A stretch of 11,208 nucleotides of DNA. It comes from an uncultured Pseudorhodobacter sp. (GTDB taxonomy: Bacteria; Pseudomonadota; Alphaproteobacteria; Rhodobacterales; Rhodobacteraceae). The notes below the pieces were generated by a model that ran no database searches, had not been told where the DNA came from, and saw nothing but the letters and a program-made list of their open reading frames with translations. The translations under genes were made by a program, and so were the position numbers. The first letter of the stretch is position 1. Each line of letters starts with the position of its first letter. Positions 6,226 to 11,208 of this stretch are shown here, piece after piece. The stretch covers positions 1-11,208 of the forward strand of contig CAMFIX010000053.1 of NCBI GenBank assembly GCA_945952425.1, in the 5' to 3' direction.

Positions 6226-7743
6226 CTACAGCAAGAGCCCCACCGCAAGCCCCAAAGCGCCCGCCAGGCCAGCCGCCCCAATCGCCCAGCCGTGGCGCCG
6301 CGGCGGGGCCGCTTTCGGCGTGCTTTGGGCGATCAGCGCATCCTCCACCAGCTTCGGCAGCTTGGGCCCGAACCGCGCCAGAACCTGCAGCGTCAGGGCG
6401 ATGTCGCGCAAAGCCGCCATCGGCCCGACATGGCCGCGGACGTAATCTTCCACCACCGGCCGCGCCACCTGCCAGATGTTGATATTGGCATCCAAGGACC
6501 GCGCCACGCCCTCGACCACCACCATCGTGCGCTGCAGCAGGATCAGCTCGGTCCTGGTCTGCATCCCGAAACGTTCGGTGACTTCAAAGAGATAGGCCAG
6601 AAGCTTGGCCATCGAGATGCGGTTGGCCTCCATCCCGAAGATGGGCTCTCCGACCGCACGCAGCGCCATGGCAAAGGCCTCGACATCGCGGTCGGCGGGG
6701 ACGTAACCGGCCTCGAAATGCACCTCCGCCACGCGGCGATAGTCGCGGCGGATGAAGCCATAGAGGATCTCGGCATAGACCCGGCGCGTATAGGCATCGA
6801 TGCGGCCCATGATGCCGAAGTCATAGACGATCAGGTCGCCATTCGCCGCGGCCTTCAGGTTGCCCTGGTGCATATCGGCGTGGAAGAACCCGTCGCGCAG
6901 GGCGTGGGTCAGGAAGGTCTGCAGTACGCGCGCGCCAAGCGCCACCCGGTCGATCCCCGCAGCGTCCAGCCCGGCAAGGTCGGCCAGGTTGATCCCCTCG
7001 GCCCAGCCCATGGTCAAGACCTCGCGCCCCGAGAGCCGCCACAGCGGCTCGGGCGCCTCTATCCCCTTGTCGTTCTTGGTATTCGCGAGGAATTCCGAGG
7101 CCGAAGAGGCCTCCAGCCGCAGGTCGAGCTCGGCCATCACCACGCCTTCGAAATGCGCCACCACATCCATCGGCCGCAAGCGGCGGGTCGAGGGCAGGAT
7201 GGCTTCGAAAAGCCGGGCCGAGAAGTAAAAGGCGTCGATGTCCTTGCGGAAGGCCCGGCCGATCCCGGGGCGCAGCACCTTGACCGCGACCAACCGCCCG
7301 GTGTCGGCCAGGCGCGCCCGGTGGACTTGCGCGATCGAGGCCGCGGCGACCGGGTCGGAGAATTCGGAAAACAGCGCCTCGACCGGCTGCCCAAGTTCGG
7401 CCGCGACAATGGCGCGAGCCTCTGCGGTCGGGAAGGCAGGCAGTTGATCCTGAAGGTATTTCAGCTGCTCGGCCATTTCTTCGCCGACGATGTCGGGCCG
7501 GGTCGAGAGGATCTGGCCGAACTTGATATAGGCGGGCCCCAGCGCGGTGATCGCCCGCGTGACCGGCGGCAGGGCAGGGTCGCCCCGCAGCCCCAGCCAT
7601 TTGAAGGGCCAGCCCAGCGTGCGGACCAGCGCGCGCAGCTGCCAGGGCGCGCCGAAGCCCTCCAGAACGGCATCCATCGCCCCGGTGCGCTCGAACGTGG
7701 CGCCGGTGCGGATCAGGCGCAAAAGGTTGTGCGGCCCCCGCAT
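6226..7743 (-). CDS. ubiB: UbiB (ABC1/ADCK/COQ8-type atypical kinase-like protein)
   Basis: 505 residues; an accessory ATPase needed for ubiquinone biosynthesis, thought to act with the membrane-associated Ubi enzymes. Family signatures are present: KFGQ (74-77) in the KxGQ extension unique to this family, the alanine-rich loop AAASIAQVH (133 on), VAVKVLRPG with the ATP-contacting K155, FFHADMHQGN (H288-N295) and DFG (308-310). One hydrophobic C-terminal segment (about 486-505, WAIGAAGLAGALGLAVGLLL) looks like a membrane anchor that ends the protein; E. coli UbiB (546 aa) has a longer tail with two. The ATG shares a base with the ubiE stop (TGATG), so it is translationally coupled to ubiE. 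It converges on ptsN with 21 bp between stop codons. It is often annotated '2-polyprenylphenol 6-hydroxylase', an older and incorrect assignment. Confidence 0.95.
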   Translation of the reverse strand: MRGPHNLLRLIRTGATFERTGAMDAVLEGFGAPWQLRALVRTLGWPFKWLGLRGDPALPPVTRAITALGPAYIKFGQILSTRPDIVGEEMAEQLKYLQDQLPAFPTAEARAIVAAELGQPVEALFSEFSDPVAAASIAQVHRARLADTGRLVAVKVLRPGIGRAFRKDIDAFYFSARLFEAILPSTRRLRPMDVVAHFEGVVMAELDLRLEASSASEFLANTKNDKGIEAPEPLWRLSGREVLTMGWAEGINLADLAGLDAAGIDRVALGARVLQTFLTHALRDGFFHADMHQGNLKAAANGDLIVYDFGIMGRIDAYTRRVYAEILYGFIRRDYRRVAEVHFEAGYVPADRDVEAFAMALRAVGEPIFGMEANRISMAKLLAYLFEVTERFGMQTRTELILLQRTMVVVEGVARSLDANINIWQVARPVVEDYVRGHVGPMAALRDIALTLQVLARFGPKLPKLVEDALIAQSTPKAAPPRRHGWAIGAAGLAGALGLAVGLLL

Positions 7744-8486
7744 CAGACCTTCCAGCCGGAGTGGAGCGCCGCGACCCCCATCGTCAGGTTGCGGTATTTC
7801 ACCTGCTGGAAACCGGCCGTGCGGATCATGCCGGCAAAGGTCTCCTGGTCGGGGAATTTGCGGATCGATTCCACCAGGTATTGATAGCTGTCGCGGTCGC
7901 CCGTCACCAGCTTGCCCATCGCCGGGATGATGTTGAACGAGTAAAGGTCATAGACCTTCTGCATCATCTCGTTGGGGATCTGGCTGAACTCCAGCACCAT
8001 CAGCCGCCCGCCGGGTTTCAGCGCCCGGAAGGCCTCGGCCAGCGCGTCTTGCACGCGGGTCACGTTCCGGATGCCGAAAGAGATCGTGTAGACGTCGAAG
8101 GAATTGTCCTTGAAGGGCAAGGCCATGGCGTCGCCCACGACCCAGGTCAGCGCCCGGGCGAGGCTTTCGGCCTCGGCCCGCTTCTGGCCCTCGATCAGCA
8201 TGGATTCCGTCATGTCCAGCACCGTCGCCGTGGCTCCCGGTGCGCGGCCCAGGAAGCGGAAGGCCACGTCGCCCGTGCCGCCCGCGACGTCCAAGAGCTT
8301 TTGCCCCGGCCGCGGCGCCAGCCAATCCATCATCGCATCTTTCCACAGCCGATGGACGCCCCCCGACATCAGGTCGTTCATGATGTCGTATTTGCTGGCC
8401 ACCCGGGTAAAGACGCCATGAACCAGCCCCGCCTTCTCGGTCTCCGGCACGGTCTGGTAGCCGAAATGCGTGGTCTGATCGGTCAT
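7743..8486 (-). CDS. ubiE: Demethylmenaquinone/2-methoxy-6-polyprenyl-1,4-benzoquinol methyltransferase UbiE
   Basis: 247-residue SAM-dependent C-methyltransferase of quinone biosynthesis, close to E. coli UbiE (251). SAM motif I is LLDVAGGTGD (64-73). The UbiE/COQ5 signatures YDIMNDLMSGGVHRLWKD and FDVYTISFGIRNV are present, as is LKPGGRLMVLEFS. It converts the demethyl intermediate to the C-methylated benzoquinol (and DMK to MK where menaquinone is made; these bacteria normally make ubiquinone only). The start at 8486 has AAGGGCAAGGG upstream as the ribosome binding site. It is first in the ubiE-ubiB operon, with a good promoter 30-58 bp upstream. It is divergent from mutM, with 86 bp between starts. 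Confidence 0.96.
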   Translation of the reverse strand: MTDQTTHFGYQTVPETEKAGLVHGVFTRVASKYDIMNDLMSGGVHRLWKDAMMDWLAPRPGQKLLDVAGGTGDVAFRFLGRAPGATATVLDMTESMLIEGQKRAEAESLARALTWVVGDAMALPFKDNSFDVYTISFGIRNVTRVQDALAEAFRALKPGGRLMVLEFSQIPNEMMQKVYDLYSFNIIPAMGKLVTGDRDSYQYLVESIRKFPDQETFAGMIRTAGFQQVKYRNLTMGVAALHSGWKV

Positions 8487-8515
8487 GGCCCTTGCCCTTG
8501 CTTGGTTTCGTCCAC

Positions 8516-8544
8516 CTTATAGGCGCGGGACGCCGCCGCCTCAA
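8516..8544 (-). promoter_or_regulatory. Sigma70-type promoter for ubiE-ubiB
   Basis: On the minus strand, -35 TTGAGG (plus-strand CCTCAA, 8539-8544) is separated by exactly 17 bp from -10 TATAAG (plus-strand CTTATA, 8516-8521). Transcription would start near 8509, giving a leader of about 23 nt. This is the best hexamer pair in the window. The -35 lies within the first copy of a 17-bp tandem repeat. Confidence 0.7.
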
Positions 8545-8570
8545 CCAAGGGGGCGCCTCAACCGAGGGAA
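8537..8570. repeat. 17-bp near-perfect tandem repeat between ubiE and mutM
   Basis: CGCCTCAACCAAGGGGG (8537-8553) is followed at once by CGCCTCAACCGAGGGAA (8554-8570); 14 of 17 positions are identical. The first copy carries the -35 of the ubiE promoter (minus strand). The second carries the GAGGGA Shine-Dalgarno of mutM (8564-8569). It may be a small local duplication or a pair of binding sites for one regulator. Confidence 0.65.
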
Positions 8571-8572
8571 TT

Positions 8573-9403
8573 ATGCCGGAACTGCCAGAAGTCGAGACCG
8601 TTCGTCGCGGGTTGATCCCGGTGATGGAGGGGCGGCGGATCGTCAAGGCCCAGGTGAACCGCCCGGACCTGCGCTTTCCGCTGCCGGAGGCCATGGCAGA
8701 CCGGCTGACCGGCGCCACCGTGCGCGCCCTGCGGCGGCGGTCGAAGTATATCCTGGCCGACCTGTCCACCGACGAGACGCTGCTGATTCACCTCGGCATG
8801 TCGGGGCGGATGCTGATTTCGGGGGCCGTCATCGGTGCCTTTCACCACCCCGTGCCGCTGAAGCACGACCATGTCGTCTTCGACATGGAGGGCGGGGCGC
8901 GGGTGACCTTCAACGACGCCCGCCGCTTTGGTGCGATGGACCTGATGCCCCTGGGCGCGGGCCACAAGCTCTTGGACGGGATCGGGCCAGAGCCCCTGTC
9001 GAACGACTTCCACGAGGGCTGGCTGGCCAGCCGTCTGAAGGGGGCGACGCCGATCAAGTCGGCGCTCTTGGATCAGAAGAATGTCGCGGGTCTCGGCAAT
9101 ATCTATGTCTGCGAGGTTCTGCACCGCGCCGGGATCGCGCCGACGCGGTTGGCGCGGGATGTCACCGCCGCGGAGGTCGCCCTTCTGGTGCCGACGATCC
9201 GCGCGGTGCTGACCGAGGCGATCGAGGCCGGCGGCTCGTCCTTGCGCGATTATCGCCAGGCGGATGGCGAGCTGGGCTATTTCCAGCACACGTTCCGCAC
9301 CTATGACCGCGAGGGCCAGCCCTGCCTGACCTGCGCCACCCCCATCGCGCGGATCGTCCAGTCGGGACGCTCCTCGTTCTTTTGCCCGCATTGCCAGAGG
9401 TGA
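8573..9403 (+). CDS. mutM: Formamidopyrimidine-DNA glycosylase (Fpg/MutM)
   Basis: 276-residue bifunctional DNA glycosylase/AP lyase that removes 8-oxoguanine and formamidopyrimidines. The start must be ATG 8573, because the enzyme uses its N-terminal proline after Met removal (MPELPEVETVRRGL; Pro2 is the Schiff-base nucleophile, Glu3 the acid). The frame runs further upstream to 8492, but that would bury the catalytic Pro. Shine-Dalgarno GAGGGA is at 8564-8569. Other signatures: K58 in RRRSKYI, the helix-two-turn-helix DQKNVAGLGNIYVCE, and a C-terminal zinc finger C251-x2-C254 and C271-x2-C274. All catalytic elements are intact, so it is MutM rather than endonuclease VIII. It ends 3 nt before the enoyl-CoA hydratase and is likely cotranscribed with it. 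I see no convincing promoter in the 86-bp divergent gap. Confidence 0.97.
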   Translation: MPELPEVETVRRGLIPVMEGRRIVKAQVNRPDLRFPLPEAMADRLTGATVRALRRRSKYILADLSTDETLLIHLGMSGRMLISGAVIGAFHHPVPLKHDHVVFDMEGGARVTFNDARRFGAMDLMPLGAGHKLLDGIGPEPLSNDFHEGWLASRLKGATPIKSALLDQKNVAGLGNIYVCEVLHRAGIAPTRLARDVTAAEVALLVPTIRAVLTEAIEAGGSSLRDYRQADGELGYFQHTFRTYDREGQPCLTCATPIARIVQSGRSSFFCPHCQR

Positions 9404-9406
9404 CTT

Positions 9407-10174
9407 ATGGACACGCTTCTTCTTGAACGCCACGACGCGGTCCTCTTGATCCGCCTGAACCGGCCCGAGGCGCTGAATGCGCTGAGCCGCAAGCTGATGG
9501 GGGAACTGGCGCGCGCGCTCGCCGAGGCGGAGGCGGATGCGGCTGTGCGCTGCATCGTGATCACGGGCTCGGAAAAGGCCTTCGCCGCGGGGGCCGATGT
9601 CAAGGAAATGGCGGGGATGAGCTATGCCGAAGTGGCGACGCTGGACCTTTACGGCCCGGAGGCCGAGGCCATCGGCCGGATCAGAAAGCCGCTGATCGCC
9701 GCCGTCTCGGGCTTTTGCCTTGGCGGCGGCTGCGAGCTGGCGATGATGTGCGACTTCATCCTCGCCTCGGAAACCGCGCGTTTCGGCCAGCCCGAGGTGA
9801 ACCTCGGGATCAATGCGGGCATGGGGGGCACGCAGCGCCTGACCCGGCTGGTGGGCAAGGCGAAGGCGATGGAGATGAACCTGACCGGGCGGCTCATCGA
9901 CGCCATAGAGGCCGAGCGGGCGGGGCTGGTGGCGCGGATCGTTCCGGGCGACGTGGTGGCCGAGGCGCTGAAGGTCGCGGCCGGGATCGCGGCGAAATCG
10001 GCGCTGGCGGTCAGGGCGGTGAAAGAATCGGTCAACCGCGCGCTGGAGCTGCCGCTCTCCGAAGGCCTGCGCTTCGAACGCCGTGCCTTCCATGCGGCCT
10101 TCGCGACCGAGGATCAGAAGGAGGGAATGCAGGCCTTCCTGGACAAACGCCCCGCCCGTTTCAAGGATTGCTGA
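9407..10174 (+). CDS. Enoyl-CoA hydratase/isomerase (crotonase family)
   Basis: 255 residues, typical of single-domain short-chain enoyl-CoA hydratases, which add water to trans-2-enoyl-CoA in beta-oxidation. The oxyanion-hole segments are FAAGADVKEM and SGFCLGGGCELAM. The two acid/base glutamates are present 20 residues apart, E110 (GGGCE) and E130 (GQPEVNLG), the same spacing as E144 and E164 of rat mitochondrial hydratase. GGTQRLTRLVG follows, as in the mitochondrial-like ECHS1 group. Substrate range (crotonyl-CoA or an aromatic-degradation intermediate) cannot be read. Shine-Dalgarno AGAGGTGA lies over the mutM stop codon, so translation is probably coupled, although a functional link between DNA repair and fatty-acid oxidation is not evident. 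In this bacterial group the mutM-hydratase-rpsT-dnaA order is, as far as I recall, conserved. Confidence 0.93.
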   Translation: MDTLLLERHDAVLLIRLNRPEALNALSRKLMGELARALAEAEADAAVRCIVITGSEKAFAAGADVKEMAGMSYAEVATLDLYGPEAEAIGRIRKPLIAAVSGFCLGGGCELAMMCDFILASETARFGQPEVNLGINAGMGGTQRLTRLVGKAKAMEMNLTGRLIDAIEAERAGLVARIVPGDVVAEALKVAAGIAAKSALAVRAVKESVNRALELPLSEGLRFERRAFHAAFATEDQKEGMQAFLDKRPARFKDC

Positions 10175-10184
10175 CGTTTCCCGG

Positions 10185-10213
10185 TTGACACGGCCCCGAG
10201 TCGCCATTAGGGA
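10185..10213 (+). promoter_or_regulatory. Promoter for rpsT
   Basis: A perfect -35 TTGACA (10185-10190) begins 10 bp after the hydratase stop. With 16-17 bp spacing the -10 is TTAGGG or TAGGGA (10207-10213), a poor match, as is common in this group. It gives a leader of about 35 nt. A GAGTC (GANTC) methylation site, 10198-10202, lies in the spacer. Confidence 0.6.
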
Positions 10214-10255
10214 CGCGGCCTTGAGACAAATCATCCGAAACGGACCCTACCCGAT

Positions 10256-10534
10256 ATGGCAAATACCGCCCAGTCCAAGAAGCGCGCCCGTCAGGCCGTC
10301 GCGCGTCAAGATGTGAACAAGGCGCGCCGTTCGCGGATTCGCACCTTCCTGCGCAAGGTCGAAGAGGCGCTGGCCTCCGGCAACCAAGACGCCGCCGCTG
10401 CCGCGCTGAAGTCGGCCCAACCGGAAGTGATGCGCGGCGTCACCAAGGGCGTGCTGCACAAGAACACCGTTGCTCGCAAGATCAGCCGCCTGAACCACCG
10501 CGTGAAGGCTCTGGGCGCGCAAGCGACCGCCTGA
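10256..10534 (+). CDS. rpsT: 30S ribosomal protein S20
   Basis: 92 residues (E. coli S20 has 87), very basic at the N-terminus: MANTAQSKKRARQAVARQ, the canonical start of S20, which binds 16S rRNA early in 30S assembly. The helical repeats RIRTFLRKVEEAL and KGVLHKNTVARKISRLNHRVKAL match the family. The ribosome binding site is weak (GGA about 14 nt upstream), as in other rpsT genes, where this is linked to autoregulated translation. It has its own promoter upstream and an intrinsic terminator 21 bp downstream, so it is largely a single-gene transcript, separate from dnaA. Codon use is clean. Confidence 0.98.
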   Translation: MANTAQSKKRARQAVARQDVNKARRSRIRTFLRKVEEALASGNQDAAAAALKSAQPEVMRGVTKGVLHKNTVARKISRLNHRVKALGAQATA

Positions 10535-10554
10535 AACCGCAGGCCGTTGAATTC

Positions 10555-10588
10555 AAACGCACCCCTGAACCGGGGTGCGTTTTCTTTT
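10555..10588 (+). terminator. Intrinsic terminator of rpsT
   Basis: The stem ACGCACCCC (10557-10565) pairs with GGGGTGCGT (10572-10580) around a TGAACC loop, extended by AA:TT pairs. It is followed by TTTTCTTTT. A classical Rho-independent terminator, 21 bp after the rpsT stop. Confidence 0.95.
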
Positions 10589-10645
10589 GCCCTGCCTCTT
10601 TTCGTGCAGAAAAGCGCCACAGTTGCTCTTTTGCCAGAGGGGCGG

Positions 10646-10865
10646 GATTCGCTTCACCGGACCTCGTGTCAAGCGCAGAGTTCGGTTGAAACGGCGGAAG
10701 GCGGCTTGATAACTTGAGCCTGCGATTCACATCGACTTGGGGGACGACAGGGATTCTGGACCAGACACTTTGACCCTTGCTGCTGCCGCGACAGGGTCAG
10801 ATCAAGAAAAAAGGTTCCAGATCAGTGCATTGGCAAGTCATAGCGGGCACAAGACCCGCGGATTC
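10646..10865. promoter_or_regulatory. Cluster of four GATTC (GANTC, CcrM) sites upstream of dnaA
   Basis: GATTC occurs at 10646-10650, 10724-10728, 10752-10756 and 10861-10865. By eye I count about 15 GANTC sites in the preceding 10.5 kb, so four in 220 bp is dense. GANTC is the methylation site of CcrM, the alphaproteobacterial cell-cycle methyltransferase, and in Caulobacter dnaA transcription depends on the methylation state. Function here is inferred. Confidence 0.5.
10686..10713 (+). promoter_or_regulatory. Candidate dnaA promoter
   Basis: TTGAAA (10686-10691) and GATAAC (10708-10713) are 16 bp apart; four of six -10 bases match TATAAT and five of six -35 bases match TTGACA. Transcription from about 10720 would give a dnaA leader of about 265 nt. 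A GATTC site begins a few bases downstream. Other promoters nearer dnaA cannot be excluded. Confidence 0.45.
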
Positions 10866-10888
10866 ATTTCAGGCCGGCTGACCGCCGC

Positions 10889-10952
10889 GGCCTTTTGTGA
10901 TGCCGATGCCCAAAAGCCGCCGACCGGGGAGACCCGGCCGGATAGCTTTTGG
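10889..10952 (+). promoter_or_regulatory. Mutually exclusive hairpins in the dnaA leader
   Basis: The segment CCCAAAAGCC (10909-10918) can pair backward with GGCCTTTTG (10889-10897, one bulged C) or forward with GCTTTTGG (10945-10952, eight perfect pairs). The forward structure encloses a second stem, CCGGG (10924-10928) with CCCGG (10933-10937), closed by a GAGA tetraloop of the GNRA type. The last paired base is 21 nt before the GGGAAG Shine-Dalgarno of dnaA (10974-10979). The layout resembles an RNA switch or attenuator, but there is no terminator T-tract, so any control would be on translation or stability. Confidence 0.45.
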
Positions 10953-10984
10953 CCTTCCGGTCCGATGGGATCAGGGAAGACAAC

Positions 10985-11208
10985 ATGAAAGGCGGAGCCC
11001 CCCGGCTGCTCGGGGCGCGGGTTCCCGATACGGAAGACATGACGCAAGAGACTTGGGGACAGGCACGGGAAAAGCTGGTCGCTCGTTTGGGGCGGCACAA
11101 TTACACCTCCTGGATCGAACCCCTGAAGCTCTCGGCCCTGGCATCGGGCGTGGCGCATTTCGAAGCGCCGTCGAGCTTCATCGGCAATTGGGTAAGCCGG
11201 AACTACAC
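10985..11208 (+). CDS. dnaA: Chromosomal replication initiator DnaA, 3' end outside window
   Basis: The first 74 codons are visible and the gene continues past the right edge. The segment ETWGQAREKLVARLG, then YTSWIEPLKLSAL, HFEAPSSFIGNWV, is DnaA domain I, which mediates self-association and helicase loading. The AAA+ and DNA-binding domains lie beyond the window. Two in-frame starts exist. ATG 10985 has GGGAAG (10974-10979) at 5-nt spacing but would add 18 residues (MKGGAPRLLGARVPDTED) not usual in DnaA. ATG 11039 gives the usual DnaA N-terminus (MTQETWG) but its GGAAG is only 2 nt away. I list the upstream start on ribosome-binding-site grounds; the downstream one is favoured by family comparison. 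rpsT upstream and dnaA downstream is the order I associate with this bacterial group. Confidence 0.93.
   Translation, partial: MKGGAPRLLGARVPDTEDMTQETWGQAREKLVARLGRHNYTSWIEPLKLSALASGVAHFEAPSSFIGNWVSRNY

Larger units (their letters stand above)
10589..10984 (+). promoter_or_regulatory. Non-coding dnaA upstream region
   Basis: About 400 bp without a supported gene; ORFs here lack ribosome binding sites and family resemblance. It is visibly less GC-rich than its surroundings over its first 280 bp. It contains a 6-bp perfect inverted repeat CTTTTC/GAAAAG (10598-10614), a candidate promoter (10686-10713), four GATTC sites, a TGACCCT/AGGGTCA inverted repeat (10771-10799), two CAGATCA direct repeats 20 bp apart (10798 and 10818), a GCGGG/CCCGC hairpin (10843-10859), and competing hairpins between 10889 and 10952. 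No good match to the DnaA box TTATNCACA was found; the nearest is CGATTCACA (10723-10731, two mismatches). So it looks like a dnaA control region rather than an oriC. Confidence 0.6.

Noticed and set aside
6292..7884. 530-codon open frame on the plus strand over ubiB-ubiE
   Set aside because: It is a shadow of ubiB/ubiE; no family resemblance and no ribosome binding site.
8492..8572. Upstream extension of the mutM frame
   Set aside because: MutM needs its proline directly after the initiator Met for catalysis, and GAGGGA is correctly spaced for ATG 8573. The extension also overlaps the ubiE promoter.
8558..10234. 558-codon open frame on the minus strand over mutM and the hydratase
   Set aside because: It is antisense to two clearly conserved genes. 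Its product is Arg/Gln/His-rich with no motif; a codon-position artefact of high GC.
10589..10984. Replication origin beside dnaA
   Set aside because: There are no good DnaA boxes and no clear AT-rich unwinding element. In alphaproteobacteria oriC is often away from dnaA. A dnaA control region explains the features better.
10737..10988. 83-codon plus-strand frame ending ...GSGKTT between rpsT and dnaA
   Set aside because: The GSGKTT looks like a P-loop, but the frame stops directly after it, has no upstream ribosome binding site, and its last bases overlap the dnaA start. It is a chance resemblance.

Overview
The window is a housekeeping segment of a GC-rich alphaproteobacterial chromosome. 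Gene content and order point to the Rhodobacteraceae (Rhodobacter/Paracoccus type): nrnC-kdsD-lptC-lptA-lptB-hpf-ptsN with no rpoN after lptB, a convergent ubiE-ubiB pair, and mutM-enoyl-CoA hydratase-rpsT-dnaA. The family assignment is inferred from protein sequence and synteny; no 16S or other marker is present. No mobile element, CRISPR array, tRNA or rRNA was found.

Layout. (1) 1-1481: the 3' part of a large GlfT2-like glycosyltransferase, cut by the left edge. (2) 1539-4933: a tight plus-strand run of nrnC (nano-RNase, usually mislabelled RNase D), kdsD, lptC, lptA and lptB. Junctions overlap or are at most 1 nt apart. KdsD makes the Kdo precursor of lipid A-core, and LptB/LptC/LptA power and bridge LPS transport. 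(3) 4934-5133: a 200-bp spacer with a promoter-like sequence and two strong inverted repeats, where most proteobacteria carry rpoN. (4) 5134-6204: hpf (long form) and ptsN. (5) 6226-8486, minus strand: ubiE and ubiB, ubiquinone biosynthesis, overlapping by 1 nt and driven by a good sigma70-type promoter. (6) 8573-10174: mutM and an enoyl-CoA hydratase. (7) 10256-10534: rpsT with its own promoter and a textbook intrinsic terminator. (8) 10589-10984: about 400 bp of non-coding DNA upstream of dnaA. (9) 10985-11208: the 5' end of dnaA, cut by the right edge.

I see no unknown multi-gene system here; the coding part is ordinary. What deserves a second look is mostly non-coding. The dnaA upstream region has clustered GANTC sites, inverted repeats and two mutually exclusive hairpins near the ribosome binding site. 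The hpf leader is structured and sits where rpoN is missing. A 17-bp near-perfect tandem duplication separates ubiE and mutM. Two annotation points also matter: the 'RNase D' is really NrnC, and the dnaA start is ambiguous.
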